From positions 1-64,000 of the forward strand of contig JAYKKM010000377.1 of NCBI GenBank assembly GCA_035772405.1: DNA of 64,000 bases, written 5' to 3'. Shown one piece after another: positions 1 through 10,751 of the stretch (its first letter is position 1; each line of letters starts with the position of its first letter). The notes under the pieces are model-generated. The model was not told the DNA's origin and did not search any database. It was given only the letters and a program-made list of their open reading frames with translations. The DNA comes from Chrysogorgia sp. JL179-B06 (lineage: Eukaryota > Cnidaria > Anthozoa > Scleralcyonacea > Chrysogorgiidae). A program made the position numbers and the translations under genes.

Positions 1-66
1 GCGGAACTAGCGTGGGCCCCAATCTTTGCCACTTGAAATTCCCCCCCCCCCCCCCCCCCCCCCCCC
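1..66 (+). repeat. Poly-C tract at window start
   Basis: Two dozen consecutive C residues (about 43-66) in the RAF intron just before the CR2 exon. Similar homopolymers occur at about 32077-32093 (G), 41619-41638 (C) and 57477-57490 (G). Such runs are length-unstable and prone to assembly error. Confidence 0.8.
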
Positions 67-169
67 TTCGCCCCCCTCATTTGAATCTGTAGAGGCTCTT
101 CGCAGACGTAGACATGTTCTTCGTTACGTTGATTGATAAAGCAGGACATTTTGTTTGTTCTTTCTTTAG

Positions 170-299
170 TCTGGTGAAAATAAATAACGATACAGAGAGC
201 GACAACTCGAATGGGTCTGATGGAGGACAGCTAGAAAATAGAATAACGAGGGAAAGATCTATTTCTGCGCCGAACGTCTGTAATTTGGTCAACTCGGAG
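170..299 (+). CDS. RAF (BRAF-like): RAF kinase, exon with CR2 14-3-3 site (partial gene)
   Basis: Internal exon of a RAF-family kinase; earlier exons (Ras-binding domain, zinc-binding C1 domain) lie left of the window. It follows a T-rich acceptor (TTTCTTTAG) and ends at GAG before donor GTATGT. The first base completes a split codon, then 43 codons follow. It encodes an Asp/Ser/Asn/Gly-rich stretch ending in RERSISAPNV, the conserved CR2 motif. In RAF proteins the second serine of RxRSxSxP is the inhibitory phosphosite bound by 14-3-3, which holds the kinase in the closed cytosolic state. The exon ends in phase 0, whereas the next clear exon (7293) needs one preceding base, so a small exon must intervene. 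Identity is supported by ten consistent exons across 31 kb. Confidence 0.9.
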
Positions 300-350
300 G
301 TATGTGTTGCTTGTGGAAGATAATTGTGTTCAACGAAAGAGAAAGTTATC

Positions 351-815
351 TTAAAGGACATTGGCAACATAAATCACAATTTCAAAATTTTGACTTTATG
401 ATTAACAAACAGACTTACGAAGTAATCAAAATCGGAATACAAGTAAACAAAAGTATTCATATACAAAACAACAACACTAATTTTGAACAAAGACAATCCT
501 GTCATCCGCCGTCTTGTTGCAATACTTTTCCTAATTAACTGGAAATTTGGTGACGTCACACCTGGTAGCAGAGTTTCCGCGGGATGCTGGTTCAATTGAA
601 AAAGGAAGACACTTACAAAAATCGAGTTTCAAACTTATAAAGACACGAGGATGGCTAGATAAAAATGTTCTCTTTACCCTGGTTGTGACGTCACACGCAT
701 ATCGAAAATACATCCAAGATGGCGGACAATGATTCAGGTTAGCAACTTTGACAGTGCAATTAATACGCTTTACGAGCATTTTTACAACCTCAAACTACTA
801 TATTACGGCTATTTA
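351..815. mobile_element. Non-autonomous repeat, copy 1 (TTAAAGGACATTGGC end)
   Basis: The left end TTAAAGGACATTGGC and the right-hand stretch TAATACGC.TTACGAGC followed by TTTACAACCTCAAACTAC recur at 17019-17445, so the two are copies of one repeat in RAF introns. It carries two GTGACGTCAC words (about 549 and 686) and an AAGATGGCGG word, which look like CREB and YY1 sites but belong to the repeat. No coding capacity. Confidence 0.6.
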
Positions 816-1259
816 AGTTACGTACTTTCATCGAAAAGGTTTTATTTTTTATGCCAATGTCCTTTAATGGCGTCGTAATCGAGATTTGTTTGGTGTTATG
901 TTTGTGTGGAAAAGATATAGAACTGTGTTGAACGACATTGTCCCCTACTTTAAATAGTTCATTTCAATAAGACAAACAAAATTTTCATTTCATATACACT
1001 TTAATACACTTGCTTCGAATGCACTTGTATAATGTTTGATTAGTCCTAGTACTAAGGTAAGTAAGACTATATGATGCTGTTGGGGAAAAAATGAGGAATG
1101 TCTTCAGTATATGTGATTATTTTTTGAGCGAGGAAAATTTACAAAATAAGTGGAATGCGATGTGGTGTTATGTGATCTGGTGTGATATTTCATTGGGACC
1201 ATGAATTTTCTAAATATCCACTGTGCATTGAATTAACTTGTATAATGTTTATGTTTTAG

Positions 1260-1296
1260 AAAGTTTTTAACTTTCCAAAGGAAATGTCTACACCAG
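1260..1296 (+). CDS. Candidate RAF micro-exon (37 bp)
   Basis: A 37-bp segment between acceptor ATGTTTTAG and donor CCAG|GTAACA. It is open in phase 0 to phase 1, exactly what is needed to join the CR2 exon (ends phase 0) to the linker exon at 7293 (needs one base). It would encode KVFNFPKEMSTP plus the first base of a Gly codon. From memory, vertebrate BRAF has a 37-bp exon and RAF1 a 28-bp exon (both 3n+1) at this place, so size and phase fit the family. The peptide itself is not conserved enough to be proof. The alternative is another 3n+1 exon elsewhere in 300-7292, or use of an internal donor (GTAATT at 280) of the CR2 exon. Confidence 0.5.
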
Positions 1297-1350
1297 GTAA
1301 CATCTCCATTGTTTTTGGTCTTTCACCCTGTAGTTAACATACGTAATCAA

Positions 1351-1635
1351 TCATAGTCAATCGAGATATGGTCTGGAAACTCGGCAAACTTCAAAGCGAC
1401 TATAATGAGCTACGTTTTGATGTTGAACCGTACCTTACACCGTGCACATCCTTTGTTTTAGGTTTATTAATATTTAAACAACACGGTTGAGCGATTAAAC
1501 CCAAACGATTCTATTGGATGATTGCTCATTATACTAAAATACAATAGGTTCCTGCGCAAAATTGCATAAAGACGAACAAAAAAATAGAACAAAGACTTTA
1601 GCTGAGTTTCCAGACCATATCTCGATTGACTATGA
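1351..1635. mobile_element. Palindromic MITE
   Basis: Terminal inverted repeats: the arm at about 1351-1383 containing CAATCGAGATATGGTCTGG is the reverse complement of the arm at 1602-1635. The roughly 285-bp body is non-coding. I see nothing recognisable in the flanking 816-1350 and 1636-2250. Confidence 0.65.
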
Positions 1636-2249
1636 ATCAGCGTTAATATAATTTTGCTCAATGCATGTGTTTTCCTTGCTTTCCTGGAGAAAAAAATGTT
1701 ATTTACCTGTTTGAAACTGCCCGAGAAACCCAGAAACTGCTCGAGGCCGTAGACCGAGGGCAAAATAATTTTCAACATTGACCGATCAAAATCGGTAAAT
1801 AACATATTATTTTTTTTATTATAAAATGCGAAAGACTTAAGTTACTTGAGTTTGGTAAAACTACATTATTTGGATAAAGAAAGGAAAAGAAACTAAAACA
1901 CTTTAGTTTTTGTATAATAAAGTCGTTTTCCAGCTTAATCGAATTAGATTTGCTGTTAATTTTTCACTTTCCCGTTAAAAATAAAGGTGACCATGGTCAG
2001 ATATCGCAATTTGTTCAATTTTAAACCATCAAGGAATCGAATATATAAATATACAACAGGTAAACCTGAAAAAATACCTCTTCACATGTTGTCGAAACAT
2101 TGGTCATTTAATCAAGTTTCAAAGCTTCCTAGTCGTATGAACCGATAATATTCCAGAATGTCCGCACAAGTGCTGTATACACTATGAAATATATATAACT
2201 AGTCCACTGAAAGAGATTTCGGATGAACAGGTTACCCGAGGCAGTCACA

Positions 2250-2600
2250 CTTCTCAGGATATCACAGGAAAGTTGTGAATAGAGTTGTAAAATATGATAT
2301 ATAGTTTTTTTAATTTCAAAATATGTAAGATGTATGATTGATACTGGATATTACTTGATCTCTCAAATTTGTCGAAAACGTTAAAGTTCAACCTGTTTCC
2401 GTCTAGCTGTTTCCGACAACTACACGCGTAAAAACGCACGACCAGTTGCAAGTTGTCAACATGCGTGAACAATGCGTAATCAGTGTTGTCAACAAGGTTG
2501 TTGAGCCATGATAACAATGTTGTCACAACATTGTTCAGCCATTAATACTGTTACAACTTATTAACAATGTTGAGCAACAATGATAACAACAGAGAACATG
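2250..2600. repeat. AACAATGTTG-rich dyad repeat
   Basis: Multiple copies of the self-complementary words AACAATGTTG, CAACATTGTT and GTTGTTGAGCCATGATAACA. Related words recur at about 7130-7200 (CAATATTGTTCAGCCATGATA). Probably remnants of one dispersed element; no coding potential. Confidence 0.45.
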
Positions 2601-3440
2601 TCTGTTCTATCAATGTGCAAACGATGCCATGACAATGTGGCAAGGATTATTCATTGGGCTCTATGTGGAAAATATGACCTAGACAAGTGGTACGAGCATT
2701 CCCCCAAAGGAGTGGTGGAATCAAATAAGATAAAGATGCTCTGGGAGTTTATGATCTAGTGTGACCATTACATAGAGTGTAGAAGACAAGACATAAAAAT
2801 ATAATTTATATTGCTATCCCTGGAAACAACAGAGTCAGAAGGGAAGGAAGAGCAACAATGAATGATAACAATAGAGAATATGCTTGTTCTACAAACGACG
2901 CTATGACACTGGCAAGGATTATTCATTGGGCATCGTGTGGAAAATATAACATAGACAAGTAGACCAGTGGTACGAGCATAGACAAGTGGTACGAGTATAC
3001 CCCTAAAGGAGTGGTGGAATCAAATAAGATAACGATGCTCTGGGAGTTTATGACCCAGTGCGACCATTACATAGAGTGTAGAAGACAAGATATAATAATA
3101 GTAGACAAACAAGAGCGGAAATACATAATTGATATTGCTATCCCAGGAAACAACAGAGTCAGAAGGATATATATATATATAATTATATATATATATATAT
3201 AAGGGAGGAGAAAAGATAGAGAAATATGATGAACTGAAGCGAGAGATTAGAAGACTGGTGGATGAGGAGGGTAGAAGTAGTTCCATAAGGGTTAAATAGA
3301 CCCAAGCTATGATGTTTACCGTGTGATCAAGAGCTCGATGAACGCAGGGGTAAAAACGGTCGTATACGGTTCCCTGCTCAAAGTGGCGACCCTGACCAGT
3401 AGGGCGGACTGCATTTCCTGGCGCCAATTTCCTCTTCTTG
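2596..3440 (+). pseudogene. LINE reverse-transcriptase C-terminal fragment, tandemly duplicated
   Basis: Two degenerate copies of one segment (about 2600-2850 and 2870-3430). The better copy encodes ARIIHWASCGKY, KWYEYTPKGVVESNKITMLW, EFMTQCDHYIECRRQDIIIV and DIAIPGNNRV, a block typical of the C-terminal part of non-LTR retrotransposon pol proteins in invertebrates (WYEHxPxGVVE, DHxIEARRPDIVVVDK, DIAIPGDxRV). Stops and frameshifts interrupt it, and an (AT)n run lies at about 3165-3200. It is a dead retrotransposon fragment in the RAF intron, not a host exon. Confidence 0.75.
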
Positions 3441-3499
3441 TGAGTGAATAATGTCCAATGATAATTTATCGAATAACCGAATAAGACTGGAACCTCGTA

Positions 3500-4665
3500 C
3501 GAAGGTCACTTTTCCGACAGGTGTCTTGTGGCACAGCATGAGCTCAAGCCCGACCATCACCATATTACTGCTGCAAACGCTAGATTGAACTGGACAAAGG
3601 AAATTAACATGGAAGTCATGGAATGCTTCTATCTAAGTAGACCCTTTACAGAAGAAGGAGTGTCGATCCGTAGATATCGACACAATGCACAGGATTTGGC
3701 AAGAAAAATGGATATTCCAGAGAGCAACGGTTATGTGATACGACATAGGACAGTTAAGAAAAGTGAGTGCCTATAGTATCAGTTGAACTAGAATACATAC
3801 AGAGACGTGTTCTACAGGACGAAGCAGACGAGGAAGCTCAAAATTCAGAAGAAGGAGATTTCCATCGAGATGAAAGAGAAAGAGAGAGTAACAACATAGG
3901 AGGTCCTAACAGAGATGATAATGAACATGCCATGGAAGGGGATAACATGGGGAATGTACAGAATGTCGAGTATGATATTGCGTAAGCTTCAATGGAGGAA
4001 AATGAATTTTTACAAGGATAGTAGAATTGATGAACATGTCAACGTGAATATTCCAGAAAGAAGTAGTTGAAGAAAGTAGAAAGATGGAGAAAAACAGGCA
4101 TCATGGCAGAAACAAACAGATTACTGAAAGCTGTATGTTTATATGTGGCAGAGGAATGTTGAACCATGGTGGATGAGAAGGATCGCGAATGATATCAAGC
4201 AACTATACAAAGATATATTAGAATATTAGAACGTAAGAAAATAGGGGAGTGATGACGAGAAAGAAAGTATAAGTCATTGGAGAGAAAATATAAGATCAAA
4301 CGAAAAGGATTGTCGTTTGTCGTAGAGGAGCTGAAACATAGAATACTTGCGAAGAAAGCGAAGCTAAACAGATACGAACAAAGAATCAAGCAGTATAGAC
4401 GGAACCGACTGTTTAATGTGGACCAGAAGAAGTTTTACCATGAATTGAATGGTGAGAATAGGCAGGAGGTCATACCTAATGCAGAAGAGAGAAAGACCTT
4501 TTGGGAAAGTATTTGGAACAACCCAAAGAAACACAATGAACAGGCAGAGTGGCTACAGGAATTAAGGGAAGATATGTCATATCCTCCTCAAGAGGACTTA
4601 CTTATCAACAGAAAAAAGTGGAGTTGCAGTGCCGAAAGATGGCTAACTGGAAATCGGATTTAAAG
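3500..4665 (+). pseudogene. LINE pol N-terminal fragment (degenerate)
   Basis: Frames with stops encode LNWTKEINMEVMECFYLSRP, GVSIRRYRHNAQDLARKM, then an acidic region, then VVEELKHRILAKKAKLNRYE, QRIKQYRRNRLFNVDQKKFY, HELNG and WESIWNNPKKHNEQAEWL. This is the region before the reverse-transcriptase core of an invertebrate LINE family. Directly after its end, a TTTAAAGTGCCTATGAAACG terminus of the TTAA MITE type begins at about 4662 without a visible right end. Nothing else is recognised in 4700-5150. Confidence 0.7.
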
Positions 4666-5150
4666 TGCCTATGAAACGAAAATTAAGTTTTTCTTATTGA
4701 AATGAACTCTATGAAATGAAAATTATTAGGAATGGTAAATTAGAGCTCTTTCATATTGAGATATTGAAATATTGGCATCACTATAAATATTGACATCACT
4801 ATAAATATTGGCATCACTATTTCGTTGTAATAATGTTAAGTTTCACGAAGTGCCGTATAATGTGCAATTAATGAGCTATTCTGATATCTGATTGGTTGTT
4901 ATACTAGCAAGCATCAGCTCATAAATAACTAGTAATGAAAAAACAAAATGGCGGCGTAAGTTTTCTTAACCTACTGCAGATGAAACTGGCTGTTTCTTTA
5001 ATGTATATAGGAGCGAAAGACCAGAACTGAGAGGAATAAGGTTAATGTTCAACAGAAAATACATTAACCAAATGCAAAATTTTCGAAGTTATGATGCAAT
5101 ATCTACTTTAAAAATCGTCTTAAGGCTTTGCAAAGCCCAAAAAACCCATT

Positions 5151-5238
5151 ACTCAAAAGGACCTTTCTGTTTTCTTCATTTTTGGTTAGGTTAGGGTTAG
5201 CTAATAGTTCTTTAAAACGGCAAGGTCCTTTTGAGTCA
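5151..5238. mobile_element. Small MITE with telomere-like core, copy 1
   Basis: The terminal inverted repeat ACTCAAAAGGACCTTTCTG / AAGGTCCTTTTGAGT encloses a short GGTTAGGTTAGGGTTAG core. The same architecture, longer, occurs at 33034-33242. Confidence 0.65.
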
Positions 5239-5442
5239 TCTATTTTAGCCTTGTCCTGTTTTCGTAGCTTTTTGTCGTCTTAAAGACCAAATATTCACAA
5301 CCGTGATACAAAAAAATCTGACCCACCTTTTGGCTTATCAAAGGAACTTGTTTTCTTTATTCGACCTTCTCAACGAATTGTTTGGCTCTAAGACAAAATT
5401 CTGAAGCTGTTTTCAACTCGGTGAGAAACCTTTCTTACGAGA

Positions 5443-6537
5443 AGTGTTAGACGTCGGCGTTAGATCATATTGAGCTAACGTACAGTCCGCGTCTTTGGGA
5501 TGCTAACCCAGAGTTTTTTTAGTGCAGTTCTACACAAAATGTGCAGTTCTAAATCAATCTGTGCATCTCTAAAAATATCAATGTGCAGTTGCAAAAAACG
5601 AATTTTCATAATAATTTTTGTACAAAATTAAAATCATCGAATGGAATGCATAATGATATGCGTGAATTAGTATACAACCTGGTAAAGGCAATGTAAGTCT
5701 AATAGACCTTACCCATTATGACGCATGAATCTATTAGTGACTGCTACTACCAGAATCCTTTTCGGTATATCTTTTGTGATGTTAAGTTGGGCAATTGTTT
5801 TCCGTCTCCCAGAGGGAGTTTGGTAGTAGTAGTCACCAACAGATTCGTCATAATGGGTAAGGTCTATTGCAATTCCTCCAACAACACGACTATTTGTAGA
5901 GTACCTCATTGTCCAATTTTCGATGGAGTTATGGGAACACAAACAATAGCAGAATATTTATTTACTCTTTGTTAATAGTATCTAAAGTTTATAACTAAGT
6001 TAACTAACAAACAGTAATAGAATATCTGTAATTCTATGTAGTTCTTGTTGACAACTTTACTCTAAACTGGTCTTAGAAGTTACAACTAAGTCAACAGCTA
6101 ATATGTATACTTCATCTATCCATCAATGATTAATGATAAATATAGTTGCTTATAATTGAGGACTTTGTATGGGAATTCATTCAATTTGTCAAAACGCTCA
6201 AATATTGTCGTATATAATTTAATGAAAGTTCATTAACCTCTACTAAAAAAATGGTGTACTTGCCTTTACTGTTTTGTTTAAGTGAGATTTTGTGCCATTT
6301 GTAGCGAGTTCAATTTCTTGCCATGACATGTTATGAAAGAAAAATTTAGAACTGCACATATGTGCAGTTCTAAATTTTTCTTAAAAAACCCTGCCCTAAA
6401 CCCCGCCTAATGAGTTTTCTAACTCCACGCCTTAAGTGTCTTCCTAATCCCCGGCTGTATTTTTTAATGGTTATACTAAAAAACATCGTCCCAAAGACGC
6501 GGACTATACGTTAGCTCAATATGATCTAACGCCGACC
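5443..6537. mobile_element. Mutator-like non-autonomous element with 9-bp TSD
   Basis: Long inverted repeats, about 50 bp (5451-5502 and 6484-6535, containing GTTAGATCATATTGAGCTAACG), flank about 1.1 kb. The 9-bp word CTTACGAGA sits directly outside both ends (5434-5442 and 6538-6546), the target-duplication length of MULE/MuDR elements. A different MITE (5701-5868) lies inside. Class assignment is inferred from TSD length; no transposase is present. Confidence 0.6.
5701..5868. mobile_element. MITE with AATAGACCTTACCC termini, copy 1
   Basis: The left end AATAGACCTTACCCATTATG is mirrored by the right end CATAATGGGTAAGGTCTATT, and sub-terminal GTGACTGCTACTACCA is mirrored by TGGTAGTAGTAGTCAC. 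Body about 168 bp. A second copy is at 42051-42240, between two satellite blocks. Confidence 0.8.
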
Positions 6538-6699
6538 CTTACGAGACAACATTACGCATGACGGAAGTATATGAGCGGAAGTTCATTGCTTTCAATTACA
6601 TAATTTATTTACTGTGGTGTATCAACAGTTTTGAATTATTGTCTTAAAATGTTTTGCTATATATTCTAAAACAATTATACCAACACCTCGTTGGCTATG

Positions 6700-6800
6700 A
6701 GCTCATATGCGACCCCCTCTCTCTCACTCTCTCTCTCTCTCTTTCTTCTGGAGAAGAGCACATCGTCCGAAACGTCGTCTATGTGTGGTATTACATAAAT
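6700..6800 (+). ncRNA. Possible degenerate hammerhead-like motif
   Basis: After a (CT)n tract, GGAGAAGAGCACATCGTCCGAAACGTCGTC resembles the CTGATGA...GAAAC layout seen in the better hammerhead candidates, but the first core box reads CTGGAGA rather than CTGATGA. Probably a decayed Penelope-type end. Confidence 0.25.
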
Positions 6801-7292
6801 ACTTTTACTTAAGTATTTTTTGACATATTGAAGATGTTAACACACATGTCTATGAGCTGGGAGACTCCTGGGTCGCACTAGGTCAAATCCTGGGTCGAAC
6901 CACCACTCAGGGTCTTAAAATAATTGAGGAGAAAGTGCTGCCTTTGCAATAATACCAGCAAATGGTAAGACTTTCGGGTCTTCTCGGATAACGACCTTAA
7001 ATCGTAGGCCCTCGGAACCCCTATCAATTGGGCTTCTAGCTTGTTGGGGTATTCCGTTCACCTGAAAGAGTGATAAATCTACTCTAAAAAAAAAAATCTC
7101 TTTCTCTTTTTATATGCTATGTCTATAACAATATTGTTCAGCCATGATAGCCGCATTGTTATACAGTATTGTTGAGCTAACATGCTGTAACAACGTGTGT
7201 TGTTTTTAGCTGTGTAAAAGCGTAGTGTCAAGCAGCAGCTTGTGCAAATGATAACCTGCAGGACTGATTTGCTTCACATTATATACTTGCAG

Positions 7293-7507
7293 GGGCCTCT
7301 CGATTGGGGGTTGAAAGACGAACTAGCCGCTATGCCAGTGTTGAATCTCCACCTCCAATATATAACGTTTTCGATCAAGGTAAAAAGGATTCAAACGAAC
7401 GCGCAGTGCGTTCAATCAACGTGGTACCTGATCGACCAGTCACGCCGAATCTTGGCTCAACCCGACGCAATCATTTTAAGCCTAGAGGAAAATCTACTTC
7501 GGAGCAA
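7293..7507 (+). CDS. RAF (BRAF-like): RAF kinase, Ser/Pro-rich linker exon between CR2 and CR3
   Basis: Exon after acceptor ATATACTTGCAG, ending at CAA before donor GTAAGT. The first two bases complete a Gly codon, and the frame then gives 71 residues rich in Ser, Pro, Arg and Asn, including ERRTSRYASVESPPPIYNVF and PDRPVTPNLGSTRR. It ends in phase 0, matching the kinase exon at 11599. Composition and position are those of the unstructured hinge between the CR2 14-3-3 site and the kinase domain, which in RAF proteins carries feedback phosphorylation sites. The SP, TP and basic-S motifs seen here would suit proline-directed or basophilic kinases, but that is inference. Two other frames are also open over this stretch; splice phase decides the frame. 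Confidence 0.8.
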
Positions 7508-7795
7508 GTAAGTAATATTCGGAGATTTTATACGAAGTTGTTTCTTTCTATATATTCTTATATTCGTCCATTCGTTTGTTCGCGTAAAAAGGGAGCCGAA
7601 CTTCGAGTGAAAAATGAGCAACATTCTCAAACTCATTAATTTATAAACTAAAAACAAAGAAAATAAATTGCGTGACGGAGGGTTTAAAATCGGAAGCAGA
7701 TCAAAATACAGGTTCGTTTGAGAAGCAAGTTCAAAAAGTTCATCCTCCGATTTCAAAACGCCTCGAAGATCATTAAAAAGCTCGATGATCATTAA

Positions 7796-8277
7796 AGTGC
7801 CCATAACATCAACATTTTTTATTGTCTTATTTGGAAGAACTTTTAAAATGATAAAGTAAATTATTTTGAAGATTTTCGTTTCTTCGCTTTCTTTTTGAGA
7901 TATATCAGTTTGTTTGATATGCAAATGTACGGAATTTACGTCATACATGCATAATGACTTATTAGAGAAGTTTGTGTATCTCTTTCATTCTCGAACGAAA
8001 TCCTTTAAAATCGAGAAGTTTGGTGTTGTGGGAGAAACGCACACACGTGTTATTCACACTTTAGTGTTTTTATTTGATGAACGCAAAGATATATAACATT
8101 CTCTGATAACTCATTATGCATGTCATTGTGTAACGTAAATTCCGGACATTTGCATATCAAACAAACTGATATATCTAAAAAAGAAAGCGAAGAAACGAAA
8201 ATCTTCAAAATAAGTTACTTTATCATTTTAAAAGTTCTTCCAAATAAGACAATAAAAATGTTGATGTCAGGGGTACT
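7796..8277. mobile_element. TTAA MITE, family A copy 1
   Basis: The 482-bp palindromic element starts AGTGCCCATAAC and ends GGGTACT, flanked by TTAA at 7792-7795 and 8278-8281. The arms of about 190 bp are inverted copies of each other (AAGTTCTTCCAAATAAGACA and its complement). A sister copy at 20530-20984 is highly similar. TTAA duplication is characteristic of piggyBac-type transposition. Confidence 0.85.
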
Positions 8278-8422
8278 TTAAAAACGATGAAGGCGGTTTT
8301 CTTTGTTCTTCCGAGGGTTTTATCTAACGAAGAAACCTGCTAAGAACAAAAGAGCGTTTTCAAAAGCTGGCGGCGGCTTTTGAATTGTCCCAGGGGAAAT
8401 AGGGGTATTAGCTTATTTACAA

Positions 8423-8707
8423 TATACAGCTAATTCAATTAAGGTTGTCCTTTAAGGTCAAAACTCAAAACCACAAAACGTCAAACTCTAAGCGCGAAAA
8501 GCATGATGGGCGCTTGCGCGAGGTTAGTTTGAATATTGCGGGTTGTGCATGTGATAGAAAATGCCATGAGCATACAGCGACCCGCAATAATTCAAACTAA
8601 CCTGCACATTCAAGCTCCCATCGTGCTTTTCGCACTTAGAGTTTGAGGTTTTACTGTTTTGAGTTTTGACCTTAAAGGACAACCTTAATTGAATTAGCTG
8701 TATATAA
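8423..8707. mobile_element. Palindromic MITE, AATTAAGGTTGTCC type
   Basis: TATACAGCTAATTCAATTAA...GGTTGTCCTTTAAGGTCAAA at the left is the reverse complement of the right arm ending TTGAATTAGCTGTATA. The arms of about 90 bp also share CAAACTCTAAGCGCGAAAAGC versus its complement. Non-coding. Confidence 0.75.
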
Positions 8708-8754
8708 TACCGCAGAATACAATTAACTATATGCAAACGCAAAAACAACACATA

Positions 8755-8960
8755 TATCGATGTATATATCGATATTCTTCGGATAAATACCTCTATATTT
8801 TTATAGATATTAAATATATATTATATTTATATTTTTATAGATATTAAATAGATATTAAATATATATTATAGTATTAATATATACCTCGATATTCTTCGGA
8901 TAAATACCTCGATATTCTTCGGATAAATACCTCTATATCTCGATATTCTTCGGATAAATA
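8755..8960. repeat. TCGATATTCTTCGGATAAATACC tandem repeat with A/T tract
   Basis: At least four copies of GATATTCTTCGGATAAATA with an interposed TATTAAATATATATTATA run. Low-complexity minisatellite, no coding potential. Confidence 0.7.
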
Positions 8961-9102
8961 ACAGGGGCCTTCGGCCCTCGAGATTTATCTGGCGTAAAGC
9001 CTCCCTTGTCGGTATTTATCCTATACATAGGCACATAGCCACGTCTTTTCAACTTGTTTCTGGAGGAAGCACTCTATTTGAACTATTACTTAGCTATATA
9101 TA

Positions 9103-9318
9103 CAGAGTGTCCCAAAAAAAAGGCTACCTTTTCAAATTCAAATGAGCGTGTTAATTCAAACAACCTATTGTGTTTAATATCCCATGTGTATAAAACTATG
9201 TGTTTTTACGCATTCGTAGTTCAAAAGCGATAATGAATTTCAAAGAACTACAATAGGTTGCTTGAATTAACATGCTAATTTGAATTTGAAAAGGTAGCCT
9301 TTTTTTTGGGACACCCTG
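9103..9318. mobile_element. Tc1/mariner-type MITE (TA target)
   Basis: A 216-bp element beginning CAGAGTGTCCCAAAAAAAAG and ending in its complement CTTTTTTTTGGGACACCCTG, flanked by TA on both sides. The sub-terminal arms AGGCTACCTTTTCAAATTCA are also inverted. The CAGGGTGTCCCA-like terminus is usual for mariner-related elements. Confidence 0.75.
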
Positions 9319-9759
9319 TATATCAAATAACATTGTGTCTGTTCTGATTGGCTAAAAGCCGTGTTTGCCATTTTTGAGTTCAAACGAAAGGTTGCTAAAA
9401 CGTTTTTAAAAAGTTTAATTTGTAAAATTTTGAACTTTTAAAACATCATTCATGTATTTCTTGTCGTCCAATATTCCTCTTGCTCGCATAATTCATTCAC
9501 ATTGACAGCCGAGAGTGATTTTTGCATAAGTAAGGAGAATTTACATTTTCATGCTTTTAATAAATGAACCTTTTACCTATTTTTTAAATCTAATTTTATA
9601 AAAGAAATTGACAATATTTTTTTCAATGCCCCAATGCAGTTATAGAAACACTCGTGAATGTTTGAGAGAACTCGCTACTTCCACAGTGGAAACACTCGCA
9701 ATTCAGGCTCGTGTTCCCACGGCAATTTCTCTCGTTCTCCCAAACTCCACTCGTGTTAA

Positions 9760-10544
9760 GGTGATTCCTCAGTTTTACATTGCGCACATTTACTGCGCAC
9801 ATTCAATAATCAGTGTTTTTCTGGCCATTATGCAACACTTTCAAAAAATTCCGACCATTTTAGGACAATTTAGTGTCAAATCTAACAATGGCCAATTATC
9901 TACTGGTAGGGAAGAGTTATTAAGGGACTAAATCAATTTTTATCCGAGAACGGTTACACAAGTCTAGCTAGTAGGTTACACAAGTCTAGCTAGTAGTCTT
10001 ACACAAGTAGGTTTGTAAACTACTTGATAATGCCGGTTTAAGGCCATAGTTCTTAAAGAAGGTCGGTGACCATAATTTTTTCCTTAATAATTCTTTTCTT
10101 CTACCACTATTACGTGTTATAACAGAAACTTAGAGAAAAATCATTTCTGCAACTTACAATATTTTACATTTTTATGAATGTTTCTTCAAATAACATGTCA
10201 AAGAATATGGGAAACGACCTTTCTTTATCATAATAAACCCTGTTAGCTGTTTCTTTTCCCCTAAAATACCATGTTTTCTTGTATAACATTACTAGTTGCG
10301 AAAAATAAAATCTTTGTCAAAGGTTCAAGAAAAAGTTGTGCAATGCGGTTTTTGCTCAACTCGTAAAATGGTCACAATGACGTCACCATACTGAGTAAGA
10401 GGTGTTCTGTGATATGCCATTACTTCTAAACAAGGTCCGTGACCCCAACTATTTTGTTTGGTTTTAATATAAGTATGTCAATAACTTTAAGACTGGGAAG
10501 TTTCAGCAAATTTTCATTTCGGAAATAATTACTGAGGAATTACC
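9760..10544. mobile_element. TTAA element, GGTGATTCCTCAGT termini
   Basis: GGTGATTCCTCAGT at the left is matched by ACTGAGGAATTACC at the right, with TTAA at 9756-9759 and 10545-10548. About 785 bp, no transposase. A short Ser/Thr-rich ORF overlapping its left end (about 9620-9930) looks like chance. Confidence 0.65.
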
Positions 10545-10751
10545 TTAACTGCATGAAACAAGGTAAATGTTTTCTATTGCTTAAGTATATATTTATAGAC
10601 CGTATTCATAAATGGCCGCCAATTTAATATTCTTTTATGTACATTCATATTATCTTCGTTCTTGTGTTTCTAATTATGTATACCCTATTGCACCACAGGC
10701 ATTTTCCACATTACCATATATACTGAACTCGTGGCTAAACTCACAGCAACT

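Noticed and set aside
545..730. Promoter with CREB (GTGACGTCAC) and YY1 (AAGATGGCGG) sites
   Set aside because: The words belong to a repeat also present at 17019-17445, inside a RAF intron, with no first exon following.
9608..9931. 107-codon ORF
   Set aside because: Overlaps the boundary of a TTAA element (9756) and repeats CTCG words; no recognisable domain.
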